Assembly (NCBI GenBank): GCA_964489055.1
Contig: CAZAXF010000001.1
Location: 87,477-151,476, forward strand
Direction of reading: 5' to 3'
Length of the DNA: 64,000 bases
From: 66-474 sp964489055
GTDB taxonomy: Bacteria; Pseudomonadota; Gammaproteobacteria; Xanthomonadales; Rhodanobacteraceae
The notes beneath the pieces are model-generated. The model saw only the letters and a program-made list of their open reading frames with translations. It searched no databases and had not been told where the DNA came from. A program made the position numbers and the translations under genes. Of the stretch, positions 1 through 9,342 are shown one piece after another (the stretch's first letter is position 1; each line of letters begins with the position of its first letter).

Positions 1-840
1 ATGCGGGTCGGGAACCAGTTCGGACAGGCCGTTGGTGCGGGTATCGCGGCGCGTGCCCCGGACACTCACGCGATCCTCGCGGCCGCTGTCGGCGTGGTGC
101 ACGTACCGGGCCAGCAGGCCATCGTTGCGGTAGTCCATCGGATCGGGCCGCGTGCGCTCCGCGCCGGTACCGCCGACGTTGCCCTTGTTTCCGGTTTCAT
201 GGCCGTCGCGGTGGTTGGCGCTGAGCAGGAAACCGTGACGCTGGTTGCCTGCGGCCAGCAGGGCGGTGGTGGCAAAACTGCGCGAGGCGCTGTCGTATTG
301 TTCGCGCACGAATGCATGGACCGGTCGATCGGGCCCGAGGTAGTCCGACGGCGCGCGGGTGGTGATGATCACCGCGCCGCCCAGCGCGTCGGAAGGGTAC
401 AGCGGCGAAACCGGCCCGCGGATGATCTCGACCTGCTTGATGGAATCCATGTCGATGAAATTCCTGCCGGCGCGGAACCCGCCGCCGGCAATGTCGGCGC
501 CGAACGAGTCCGGCACCGGCAGTCCATCGATTTCCATGTACGTGCGGTTGCCCGAAAGACCGCGGATGTTGAAACTGTCCAGCCCGAAGCGCCCGGCCGT
601 TCCGATGGCCGACACGCCCGGTTCGTAGCGCACCAGCTCGCGGATGTCGCTGACCAGTTGCCGGTCGATCTGGCGTCGATCGATGATCGAGGTGGTGCCC
701 GGCTGGTCGAGTCCGATGGCCGGGCGGATGCCGGTGACGCGGATGGTCGGCAACTGGCTGATCGTGGCGGCGAGTGCCGACGGACTCGCCAGGGCGATGC
801 ACAGTGTCGTCAACACGGAAAGGCGGCGTTTTCGCGGCAT
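1..840 (-). CDS. TonB-dependent receptor, N-terminal part (gene runs off the window)
   Basis: Outer-membrane TonB-dependent receptor. Reading down from ATG at 840, the first 280 residues are visible. They begin with a signal peptide (MPRKRRLSVLTTLCIALASP then SALA-A). A plug domain follows, with RYEPGV, the typical SFNIRGL, a MEIDGLPV segment and a VEIIRGP motif near the end of the plug. This pattern resembles the hemoglobin/transferrin/lactoferrin-type receptor group, so heme or siderophore-iron uptake is likely, but the substrate cannot be fixed from the plug alone. The beta barrel lies outside the window. A Fur-box-like site lies about 115 bp upstream, which fits iron repression. Confidence 0.85.
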   Translation of the reverse strand, partial: MPRKRRLSVLTTLCIALASPSALAATISQLPTIRVTGIRPAIGLDQPGTTSIIDRRQIDRQLVSDIRELVRYEPGVSAIGTAGRFGLDSFNIRGLSGNRTYMEIDGLPVPDSFGADIAGGGFRAGRNFIDMDSIKQVEIIRGPVSPLYPSDALGGAVIITTRAPSDYLGPDRPVHAFVREQYDSASRSFATTALLAAGNQRHGFLLSANHRDGHETGNKGNVGGTGAERTRPDPMDYRNDGLLARYVHHADSGREDRVSVRGTRRDTRTNGLSELVPDPH

Positions 841-955
841 GAATCGTCCTGTTTCAGCGCAGGTCGTCAGGCAGGACGAAGCGGGCGCTCTGGATTGCGG
901 TGCAGGGGCGGAATGGGGTCGGTGCGGGATGCAACGAATACGTGACACGAATCAG

Positions 956-975
956 AATGCGAATGTATCTCATTT
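956..975 (-). promoter_or_regulatory. Fur-box-like operator upstream of the TonB receptor
   Basis: On the minus strand the sequence reads AAATGAGATACATTCGCATT. It is close to the 19-bp Fur consensus, with two NATGAGA/TCNCATT-like half sites around a central A/T. It lies in an unusually AT-rich patch about 115 bp before the receptor start, as expected for an iron-repressed promoter. The match is by eye. Confidence 0.6.
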
Positions 976-1016
976 ACACACGATGAATCAAGAACCCGCA
1001 ACCTTCGTCATGGCGC

Positions 1017-1138
1017 GGCGGGCAGTGCCCGCCCTGCGCCAGCAAATACGGAGCGGTAGGACGGACACCGTCCGCCAAGCCATCCGCGGCGGGCAGTGCC
1101 CGCCCTGCGCCAGGGGAGTAGGGCGGACACCGTCCGCC
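1017..1138. repeat. Alternating palindromes (two REP types, two copies each)
   Basis: Two different palindromes alternate. One is GGCGGGCAGTGCCCGCC, at 1017-1033 and 1088-1104. The other is GTAG plus a GGCGGACACCGTCCGCC-type hairpin, at 1056-1076 and 1118-1138. The GTAG head before a GC-rich hairpin is the classic form of a REP sequence. The same GTAG hairpin recurs at 55136. This block lies just after the tilS stop and fills most of the 338-bp gap before the receptor. Confidence 0.8.
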
Positions 1139-1178
1139 GGCTGTTCGCTGGCTCACGCGAACGGGATGGCCGAGGTGT

Positions 1179-2504
1179 TCAGCGCGGGGACAAGCGTGGC
1201 CGCTGCCAGCGTGGTCGTGCGCCCCACGACGCGAAGCGGTCCTTGCCGCGCTTGCTGGCCCAGAGGTCCGCAACGGCGATCAGTTCGTCGCCCTCGAAGA
1301 TCAGCGGGCAGCGCGTACGCAGCCACGGGGGAATCCGCGCCTGCTGGAACAGGTCGCGCAGTTCGCGGGTGTGCGGATCGCCGGCGGGCTTGATGCGTTC
1401 GCCGCCGCGGCGCAGGCGGACGGTCAGCGGCGGGTCGAACAGCGGGTCACCGGGCGCCGGGCCATCCGGCGCTTCCACGGTCAGCGTGCCGCAGCTTTCG
1501 GGCAGGGCCAGCGGCGTGCCGTCCCATTGCGACTCCCATCCGGTGGGCGGGGCTGGAAGCGGCGCCATCGCATGCAGCCGGTCGTCCCAGATGCGCACTT
1601 CGGCACCATGCCACGCGATGCAGGGCATGGCGTCTTCGGCGGCGCGGGCATTCTGGCGTTCCAGTTCGCGCCGCGCCGCGTCGCCGGGAACCGGCAGGCC
1701 GCGTTCGCGCAGCCAGGTGTCCAGCACCGGTGCGCGCAGTGCCGCGGGCAGGGCGCGCCATCCGTCGGCATCCAGCGAGCCATCCTCGCGGTGCAGCAGG
1801 GCCAGCGCGTCTTCAGCGTCACGGGCCAGGTATTCACTGGCGGTGCGGCAAAGGCGCGCCGAATGCAGGATGGCGGCAGGCGCCTGCGGCCAGTGGCGCG
1901 CGATCAACGGCAGCACTTCGCGGCGCAGCACGTTGCGCACGAATTTCGGATCCCTGTTCGCGGGATCTTGCAGCGCCGTCAGCGCGTTTGCAATCAGATA
2001 GTTGCGAAGGGTTTCGCGAGACGTTTCCAGGAGCGGGCGCCACAGCACTCCACGCGCGAACCGGCGTTGCGGGCGCATCCCGCCGAGGCCTTCCGGGCCG
2101 GCGCCGCGCAGCAGCTTCAGCAGTACGGTTTCGACCTGGTCGTCGCGCTGGTGGGCCAGCGCCAGCCATTCGCCGTCATGCAGGTGTTCGGCAAAAGCCG
2201 CGTAGCGCGCCCGCCGCGCGGCCGCCTCGGTGCCTTCCCCGCGCGTACCGTCGACGGTGACCTGCCGCACTTCCAGTGGTACCGCGATGGATTCGCAAAA
2301 GGCCGTGCAATGCGCGGCCCATGCAGGACTGTCCGGGTGCAGGCCGTGGTCGACGTGCAAGGCGCGCAGGTTGCGTTCGCGGGCTTCAGGCAGTTGCGCC
2401 AGGCCGTGCAGCAGGGCGGTGGAATCGGTGCCGCCGCTGAAGGCGACGCACAGCGCCGGCGGCGAGTCCGCAACAAGCTGTCGGCGCAGTCGGTCCAGCC
2501 ACAC
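1179..2504 (-). CDS. tilS: tRNA(Ile)-lysidine synthetase TilS
   Basis: Cytoplasmic N-type ATP pyrophosphatase that converts C34 of the AUA-reading tRNA-Ile to lysidine. The 441-residue protein has the PP-loop SGGTDS at residues 23-28, a VDHGLHPDS segment that fits the family, and a C-terminal TilS substrate-binding region (LTVRLRRGGERI). Its length fits gammaproteobacterial TilS. It is the last gene of the long minus-strand run and starts 6 bp after the NYN-domain gene stops. It is essential in most bacteria. Confidence 0.93.
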   Translation of the reverse strand: MWLDRLRRQLVADSPPALCVAFSGGTDSTALLHGLAQLPEARERNLRALHVDHGLHPDSPAWAAHCTAFCESIAVPLEVRQVTVDGTRGEGTEAAARRARYAAFAEHLHDGEWLALAHQRDDQVETVLLKLLRGAGPEGLGGMRPQRRFARGVLWRPLLETSRETLRNYLIANALTALQDPANRDPKFVRNVLRREVLPLIARHWPQAPAAILHSARLCRTASEYLARDAEDALALLHREDGSLDADGWRALPAALRAPVLDTWLRERGLPVPGDAARRELERQNARAAEDAMPCIAWHGAEVRIWDDRLHAMAPLPAPPTGWESQWDGTPLALPESCGTLTVEAPDGPAPGDPLFDPPLTVRLRRGGERIKPAGDPHTRELRDLFQQARIPPWLRTRCPLIFEGDELIAVADLWASKRGKDRFASWGARPRWQRPRLSPR

Positions 2505-2510
2505 GGCGGC

Positions 2511-3260
2511 TCACCGTTTGGTGGACTTGCCGCGGTTGCGGACGTGGATGGTCTTGGGCCGGCCCTCGCCCGCGCTGCGCCGTTCCATGTCGAACAACGT
2601 GGTCGCGGCGACCAGGTCGCTCAGCTTGCCGTAGCCGTAGCTGCGCGCGTCGAAGTCGGGGCGCTGCTTGCTGATGATCGATCCGACCGGGCCCAGCGCG
2701 GCCCAGCCATCGTCGTCGGAGGCGGCCTCGACCGCGTTGCGCAGAAGGTTGACCAGTCCCGAATCCTGCTTCAGTTGCGCGGCGCTGCGCGGCTTTTGCG
2801 GCGTTGCCTCGTCCGGCTTGCCGGCGAGGTTCTCGACGTAAATGAACTTGTCGCAGGCGGCGACGAAGGGTTCGGGCGTCTTGCGCTCGCCGAAGCCGTA
2901 CACGATCAGGCCCGACTCGCGGATGCGCCCGGCCAGGCGCGTGAAGTCGCTGTCGCTGGAGACGATGCAGAATCCGTCGAGGCGATTGGAATAAAGAAGA
3001 TCCATCGCGTCGATGATCAGCGCCGAATCGGTGGCGTTCTTGCCGCGCGTGTAGCCGAACTGCTGCATCGGCTGGATCGACTGCTTGAGCAGTTCGTCCT
3101 TCCAGCTTTTCAGGTGGTTGTCGGTCCAGTCGCCGTAGGCGCGCTTGACGTGCGCGGTGCCGTACTTGGCGATTTCCGCCAGCAGCGCCTCCATCAGCGA
3201 AGGTTGCGCATTGTCGGCGTCGATCAGCACCGCCAGCTTGGCGGCCGAGTCGTTGGCCAT
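2511..3260 (-). CDS. NYN-domain protein with C-terminal OST-HTH/LOTUS-like domain (LabA/DUF88 family)
   Basis: 249 residues from ATG at 3260. An upstream in-frame extension is possible but lies in repeat DNA. The N-terminal half is a PIN-like NYN domain with conserved acidic sites: LIDADNAQ, the ATDSALIIDAMDLL stretch, and VSSDSDF near residue 110. The C-terminal part (YGYGKLSDLV) looks like an OST-HTH/LOTUS RNA-binding module. Family knowledge suggests an RNase or RNA-handling role, but no bacterial substrate is known to me. It sits between accA and tilS on the same strand. Confidence 0.82.
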   Translation of the reverse strand: MANDSAAKLAVLIDADNAQPSLMEALLAEIAKYGTAHVKRAYGDWTDNHLKSWKDELLKQSIQPMQQFGYTRGKNATDSALIIDAMDLLYSNRLDGFCIVSSDSDFTRLAGRIRESGLIVYGFGERKTPEPFVAACDKFIYVENLAGKPDEATPQKPRSAAQLKQDSGLVNLLRNAVEAASDDDGWAALGPVGSIISKQRPDFDARSYGYGKLSDLVAATTLFDMERRSAGEGRPKTIHVRNRGKSTKR

Positions 3261-3343
3261 CCCCGGGCTCCGTGGCGTCGAAGCGTCGATGGTAACGCGT
3301 TGGCCGTCCGTATGAGGGCGTGCCACCGGAGGACGGCACGGCC

Positions 3344-3409
3344 GCAGCGTGCGCTTCGCGCACGATGGGTCTGCCGAGTGTGTGCGTTCGTGCGCGGAGC
3401 GCACGCTAC
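3344..3409. repeat. REPIN-like pair of inverted GTAG palindromes
   Basis: Two inverted arms of the CGTGCGC-NNN-GCGCACG palindrome. The right arm (3389-3409) ends in CTAC, the complement of the GTAG head; the left arm head has decayed to GCAG. It is one of six such elements in this window (also near 10736, 21029, 32584, 51673 and 55211). Confidence 0.75.
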
Positions 3410-3438
3410 CGCTCGCGCGGGAAGGGGGTGTACGCTTT

Positions 3439-3480
3439 TCCCGAGTCCCGAGTCCCGAGTCCCGAGTCCCGAGTCCCGAG
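3439..3480. repeat. Heptamer tandem array (TCCCGAG)6
   Basis: Six perfect head-to-tail copies of TCCCGAG, followed by two decayed units, ending about 3 bp before the accA stop. It is the same motif as the array at 10829 and the inverse of the one at 10623. Confidence 0.9.
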
Positions 3481-3495
3481 TCCCCGATCCCGCAG

Positions 3496-4452
<957 letters not shown>

Positions 4453-4531
4453 TCCCTGCACGCGTGGCGGGCGGAACCGGAATTATAGCGGGCGGGGTGG
4501 GTGGAGACGGAAGCGGGGTTTCCGCGCCCGG

Positions 4532-4676
4532 GGCATCCCCCGACGCTGGCGCGTCGACCCCCTTCGTTCCGAAGGGGGTGGCATCCCCCCGACGCTGGCG
4601 CGTCGATCCCCTTCGTTCCGAAGGGGGTGGCATCCGTCCGACGCTGGCGCGTCGACCGCTTCGTTCCGAAGGGGGT
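4532..4676. repeat. Three tandem copies of a 48-49 bp double-hairpin unit
   Basis: Units at 4532-4579, 4580-4628 and 4629-4676 are nearly identical. Each holds two palindromes, CGACGCTGGCGCGTCG and CCCCTTCGTTCCGAAGGGG. A further related CCCCCTTCG/CGAAGGGGG hairpin follows at about 4685-4707. The array fills the 287-bp space between dnaE and accA. No open reading frame or promoter is evident in it. Confidence 0.88.
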
Positions 4677-4739
4677 GTTTTGCCTCCCCCTTCGCTTGCG
4701 AAGGGGGAATGAGGGGGATGGCTCTTGATTCTGGTGTCG

Positions 4740-7700
4740 TCACTCGCTGGCGGGACGGACAAGCGAGGGTTGCACCGATTGCACGCCCGGTACTTCGGCA
4801 AGCGAACGCAGCAGGTCGGTACTGACCTTGACGCGCCAGTCGTCGCCAAGGCGCAGGTCGGCGCTGCCGGCGGTGTTGCGATAGCCGGTCAGCAGCAGCG
4901 GGGTGCGTCCGCCGCAGTGGCCGGCCAGCGCGCGTTTGAAGGTGGCGACGAAACCGGCGTCGATGCCGTTCACGCTGACCCGCAGGACGCGGGTGCCGGC
5001 TTCGCAGGCTTCATCCAGCGTCCAGGCGTGGCGCGCGCGGATGGCCAGCTCGCCGCTGAAGTCGTCCAGGGCCAGCCCGCCCTCGATCACGAGCATGGCG
5101 TCGGGCTGCAGCAGCGCGCCGTATTGCTGCATGGCTTCGCGGAAGAAGTTGACCTCGATCGCGCCGCTCCAGTCCTCGATGCGCACCGCCGCGCCGGTGT
5201 CGCCGCGCCGGCGCATCTTCACGATCATGCCGGCAACCGCCCAGGGCGTTTCCGGTGGCCGCCGCCAGCGGTTGTCGTCGTCGTCGTCGCCGCGTGGCGG
5301 TGGCGGTTCGTAGTGTTCGGCGATTTCGCCGATGGGGCAGGTCGCAAGTTGCGCCAGGACGTCGCGCCAGGAGTCGGTGGGGTGGCCGGACAGGTAGTGT
5401 CCCAGCGTGGCGCGTTCGCCCGCGAGCTTGCGTTCCAGCGTCCACGGCGGCTGCGCAGGCGTTGCCAGCGACACGCTGGCGACCGGTGCCAGCGCGGCGC
5501 CGAACATGTCGTTCTGCCCGGCTTCGCGGTCGCGCAGGGTCTGTTCGGCGGCCCTGACGGCCTCCGGGAGCTGCGCGGCCAGGGTGGCACGGTTCGGACC
5601 CAGCGAGTCCATGGCGCCGGACTGGATCAATGCCTCGAAAACGCGCTTGTTCAACTTGCCCGAGTCCATCCGCGCGCAGAAATCGGCGAGGTCGCGGAAC
5701 GGCTCGCCGGCGTCGCGCGCGGCGACGATGGCCTCGCACACCGCGCGGCCCACGCCCTTGATGGCGCCGAGGCCGTAGCGGATGGCGTCGTGGCCCTCGG
5801 GACCGCCGGCGGGAATCGCGACGAAGTGGTAATCGGACGCGTTGACGTCCGGCGGCAGCACGGGAAGGCCCATGCCGCGCGCGTCGTCGATGAACTGCAC
5901 CAGCTTGTCGGTGGCGTCCATGTCCGAGGACATCGTCGCGGCCATGAACTCGGCCGGGTAGTGCACCTTCAGCCAAGCCGTCTGGTAGGCGACCAGCGAA
6001 TAGGCCGCGGCGTGCGACTTGTTGAAGCCGTAGCCCGCGAACTTCTCCATCTGGTCGAAGATCTGGTCGGCCTTCTTCTCCGGCACGCCGTTTTGCATCG
6101 CGCCGTCGCGGAAGATGGTGCGGTGCTTTGCCATCTCGGCCGGCACCTTCTTGCCCATCGCGCGGCGCAGCAGGTCGGCGGCGCCCAGCGAATAGCCGCC
6201 GACGATCTGCGCCATCTGCATCACCTGCTCCTGGTAGACCATGATGCCGTAGGTCTCTTTCAGAACCGGCTCGACGCGCGGGTCGGGATACTCCACTTCC
6301 TCCTGGCCGTGTTTGCGGCGGATGAAGCTGGGGATCAGGTCCATCGGGCCGGGGCGATACAGCGAGACCAGCGCGATGATGTCTTCGAAACGGTCCGGCC
6401 TGGCGTCCTTGATCATGCGCTGCATGCCGCCGGATTCGAGCTGGAACACGGCCACGGTCCTGGCCTGTTTCAGCAGGTCGTACACCTTGCGGTCGTCGAG
6501 CGGGATCCTGGCGATGTCCAGCGCCTGTTCGCCGGTTTCGGCGCGGCGCGCGTTGATGGCCTTGACCGCCCAGTCGATGATGGTCAGCGTGCGCAGGCCG
6601 AGGAAGTCGAACTTGACCAGGCCGACAGTCTCGACGTCGTTCTTGTCGAACTGGGTGACCACGCCTTCGCCGCCCGGCTCGCAGTACAGCGGCGAGAAGT
6701 CGGTCAGCGGCGAGGGCGCGATGACCACGCCGCCGGCGTGCTTGCCGGCGTTGCGGGTGATGCCTTCCAGCTTCAGCGCCAGGTCGATCAGCGGACGCGC
6801 TTCGTCGTCCGTGTCGTAGAGCTCGCAGAACTCCTTGACGATGCGCTCCTTGTCCTCCTGCGATTTCTTCGAGCGGCCCAGCGCATCGGCCAGGGTGAGG
6901 TCGAGCGGGCGCGCCGGGATCAGCTTGGCGATGCGGTCGACCTGGCCGTAGGGCATGCCCAGCACGCGGCCGCAATCGCGCAGCACGGCCTTGGCCGCCA
7001 TCGAGCCGTAGGTGATGATCTGGCTGACCTGGTCGCGGCCGTACTTGTCGGCGACGTAGGCGATCACCTCATCGCGGCGTTCCATGCAAAAGTCCACGTC
7101 GAAGTCGGGCATGGACACGCGTTCGGGGTTGAGGAAACGCTCGAACAGCAATCCGAAACGCAGCGGATCGAGGTCGGTGATCTTCAGGCTCCAGGCCACC
7201 ACCGAGCCCGCGCCCGAGCCGCGCCCCGGCCCGACCGGAATGTCCCTGGCCTTGGCCCAGCGGATGAAGTCCGAGACGATCAGGAAGTAACCGGCGAAAC
7301 CCATCTTGCCGATCACGTCCAGCTCGCGTTCCAGGCGTGATTCGTAGTCCTCGCGGGTGTGGCCCTCGGCGATGCCCATTTCGGCCAGGCGCTGCTCCAG
7401 CCCTTCGCGCGCCTGTCCCTCGATCCACGATTCCAGCGTGTGCTTTTCCGGGACCGGGAACGCGGGCAGGAAGTACTCGCCGAAGGACAGTTCCAGGTTG
7501 CAGCGCCGGGCGAGTTCGACCGTGTTTTCCAGCACCTCGGGCAGGTCGGAAAACCTTTCGGCCATCGCGTCGGCCGGTTTCAGCCACTGCTCGGGCGAAT
7601 ACGCATGCGGGCGGCGCGCGTCGTCGAGCTGGTAGCCCTGCTGGATGCACACGCGCGCTTCGTGCGCCTCGAAATCGTCGGCATCGAGAAAGCGCACGTC

Positions 7701-8336
7701 GTTGCTGGCGATGACGGGCAGGTCGAGGTCCGCGGCCAGTGCCAGCGCGGCGGCGTTGAAAGCATCCTCGCCCTCGCGACCCGTGCGGGTCAGCTCCAGG
7801 TACAACGCTTCATCGAAGTGGCGGCGCAGGTGGTCCAGGCTGGCGCGGGCGTCGCGTTCGCGGCCGGCCAGTGCCAGGCGCCCGCAGGCACCGTCGCGGC
7901 CGACGATCGCGAACAGGCCGCCGGCTGCGCCATCCAGCCACTCGACCTGAAGTTGCGCGTGGCCGGCGTGCTGGCCTTCGAGCCAGCCGCGCGAGATCAG
8001 GCGCGTCAAGTTCAGGTAACCGGCGCGGTCGCGGCACAACAACGTCAGGCGGTCGGGCCGGGTGGCATCTTCGGGATTGGCGATCCACAGGTCGCAGCCG
8101 ACGATCGGCTTGACGCCGGCTTGTTCGGCGGCGCGGTAGAACTTGATCTGCGCAAACAGGTTGGAATCATCGGTCAGCGCCAATGCCGGCAGGCCCAGCT
8201 CCACCGCGCGGCTTACCAGGTTTGCGTGTCTGGCCTTGGCCGGATCGCCCTGCTGGGGCTTCTCCGGGATGCGGATGGTCGAGTCGCGCAGCGAGTATTC
8301 GCTGTGCACGCGCAGGTGAATGAAGTCGATCGGCAT
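4740..8336 (-). CDS. dnaE: DNA polymerase III subunit alpha
   Basis: Catalytic subunit of the replicative polymerase. The start MPIDFIHLRVHSEYSLRD at 8336 is the conserved N-terminus; a 68-residue upstream extension in frame is repeat-derived. The 1198 residues hold the PHP domain, the polymerase core with GPGRGSGAGSVVAWSL and the metal-binding aspartates in PDFDVDFCMERRDEVI, helix-hairpin-helix motifs (YGLGAIKGVG) and a C-terminal OB fold. A histidine-aspartate-rich loop (EHYEPPPPRGDDDDD) precedes the OB part. The PHP sequence HSEYSLRDSTI differs from the metal-binding HSDYSMLDG form, which fits an inactive PHP nuclease as in E. coli. Confidence 0.96.
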   Translation of the reverse strand: MPIDFIHLRVHSEYSLRDSTIRIPEKPQQGDPAKARHANLVSRAVELGLPALALTDDSNLFAQIKFYRAAEQAGVKPIVGCDLWIANPEDATRPDRLTLLCRDRAGYLNLTRLISRGWLEGQHAGHAQLQVEWLDGAAGGLFAIVGRDGACGRLALAGRERDARASLDHLRRHFDEALYLELTRTGREGEDAFNAAALALAADLDLPVIASNDVRFLDADDFEAHEARVCIQQGYQLDDARRPHAYSPEQWLKPADAMAERFSDLPEVLENTVELARRCNLELSFGEYFLPAFPVPEKHTLESWIEGQAREGLEQRLAEMGIAEGHTREDYESRLERELDVIGKMGFAGYFLIVSDFIRWAKARDIPVGPGRGSGAGSVVAWSLKITDLDPLRFGLLFERFLNPERVSMPDFDVDFCMERRDEVIAYVADKYGRDQVSQIITYGSMAAKAVLRDCGRVLGMPYGQVDRIAKLIPARPLDLTLADALGRSKKSQEDKERIVKEFCELYDTDDEARPLIDLALKLEGITRNAGKHAGGVVIAPSPLTDFSPLYCEPGGEGVVTQFDKNDVETVGLVKFDFLGLRTLTIIDWAVKAINARRAETGEQALDIARIPLDDRKVYDLLKQARTVAVFQLESGGMQRMIKDARPDRFEDIIALVSLYRPGPMDLIPSFIRRKHGQEEVEYPDPRVEPVLKETYGIMVYQEQVMQMAQIVGGYSLGAADLLRRAMGKKVPAEMAKHRTIFRDGAMQNGVPEKKADQIFDQMEKFAGYGFNKSHAAAYSLVAYQTAWLKVHYPAEFMAATMSSDMDATDKLVQFIDDARGMGLPVLPPDVNASDYHFVAIPAGGPEGHDAIRYGLGAIKGVGRAVCEAIVAARDAGEPFRDLADFCARMDSGKLNKRVFEALIQSGAMDSLGPNRATLAAQLPEAVRAAEQTLRDREAGQNDMFGAALAPVASVSLATPAQPPWTLERKLAGERATLGHYLSGHPTDSWRDVLAQLATCPIGEIAEHYEPPPPRGDDDDDNRWRRPPETPWAVAGMIVKMRRRGDTGAAVRIEDWSGAIEVNFFREAMQQYGALLQPDAMLVIEGGLALDDFSGELAIRARHAWTLDEACEAGTRVLRVSVNGIDAGFVATFKRALAGHCGGRTPLLLTGYRNTAGSADLRLGDDWRVKVSTDLLRSLAEVPGVQSVQPSLVRPASE

Positions 8337-8362
8337 GGCGGAGTTCGCGGTGTCCGGGAGCC

Positions 8363-8583
8363 TGGGCAGTAGAAACTTTCGAGGCGAAAAAGTGACGGCG
8401 CGAGGACAGGGTTTCGACGATTCGCAGGCCCATGGTGGTTCCATGGGGCAAGAGTCGGCGGAAACATGGACCGCGCAGGCGCTTTTGCAGCCCGGAAGAT
8501 TTCTGCTGCCCAGGCTCCTGGGCAAGCCTATTGCGGACACGCGGGGGCGACAAGCTTGACAGCCCGGAGAGATCCGGGCTGCA
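8363..8583. repeat. Diverged inverted repeat pair and hairpin upstream of dnaE
   Basis: A segment near 8363-8381 (GCCTGGGCAGTAGAAACT) is nearly the reverse complement of one near 8498-8516 (AGATTTCTGCTGCCCAGGC). A separate hairpin GCCCGGAGAGATCCGGGC follows at about 8561-8578. They lie in the 432-bp gap between rnhB and dnaE. No coding sequence is supported there. Confidence 0.5.
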
Positions 8584-8604
8584 TGTATCTTGATACGGAG
8601 CCCG

Positions 8605-8705
8605 AACCCTCATCCGGCGCTGCGCGCCACCTTCTCCCGGAGGGAGAAGGGAAAGCGCGGCTCCCCTCGCCCCTCGGGAGAGGGGTTGAGGCTGAGGGTC
8701 CGGGT
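8605..8705. repeat. CCCTCTCCC-type palindromic dispersed element
   Basis: About 100 bp with facing palindromes CTTCTCCCGGAGGGAGAAG and CCTCGCCCCTCGGGAGAGG, bounded by CCCTCA and TGAGGGT. It is closely related to the element inserted inside the penicillin acylase gene at about 34277-34426. Confidence 0.75.
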
Positions 8706-8768
8706 CTTGCGTGGCGTGCGCACGGATGCGCGGCGGCCCGGGTAGGGAAGGCCAGGCCTGCCTGACGG

Positions 8769-9341
8769 TCATGGACGATCGGTGATTCTCACCGGCGCAA
8801 AGCTGCGCCGGTGTTCGGGGCAGGGGCCGAGGCGGGCCAGTGCAGCGAGGTGTTCGCGGGTCGGGTAGCCCTTGTGTTGCGCGAAGCCATAGCCGGGCCA
8901 GCGCGTCTCGTACTCGGCGAGGATGCCATCGCGGGTGACCTTGGCCAGGATCGATGCCGCGCTGATTGCCGGTTCCGTGGCGTCGCCGCGCACGATGGCG
9001 CGCGCCGGGCAGGGCAGGTGTTCCGGCAGGCGGTTGCCGTCGATCAATGCCAGCGCCGGTGCGAGCGGAAGCGACACCAGGGCGCGCGCCATGCCGAGCA
9101 GCGTGGCCTGGAGGATGTTAACGCGGTCGATCTCGGCCGCTTCCACGCACACGACGGCGTGCGCAAGTGCGCGCTCGACGATCATTGCGTGCAGTGAGTC
9201 ACGTCGTTTGGCCGACAGCCGTTTGGAATCGGCAAGGCCGGTGATCGGTCGTGCCGGGTCAAGGATCACCGCGGCGACCACCACCGGACCGGCCAGCGGG
9301 CCACGTCCGGCTTCGTCGACGCCGGCGACGACGCCTGCCAT
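8769..9341 (-). CDS. rnhB: Ribonuclease HII
   Basis: Cytoplasmic nuclease that removes ribonucleotides from RNA/DNA hybrids. ATG at 9341 is chosen because the family start (VAGVDEAGRGPLAGPVV) follows at once and it begins one base after the lpxB stop. The 190 residues carry the catalytic DEAG motif, DSKRLSAKRR, and the ISAASILAKVTRD segment with its acidic residues. The lpxB-rnhB-dnaE order is typical of proteobacteria and suggests a shared transcript. Confidence 0.95.
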   Translation of the reverse strand: MAGVVAGVDEAGRGPLAGPVVVAAVILDPARPITGLADSKRLSAKRRDSLHAMIVERALAHAVVCVEAAEIDRVNILQATLLGMARALVSLPLAPALALIDGNRLPEHLPCPARAIVRGDATEPAISAASILAKVTRDGILAEYETRWPGYGFAQHKGYPTREHLAALARLGPCPEHRRSFAPVRITDRP

Positions 9342-9342
9342 G

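Noticed and set aside
4725..7340. 871-codon plus-strand open frame
   Set aside because: It lies fully opposite dnaE, whose protein matches its family throughout. The long frame reflects the GC-rich codon pattern; no family motifs are seen in it.
8337..8540. 68-codon extension of DnaE
   Set aside because: Not conserved; the known N-terminus begins at 8336.
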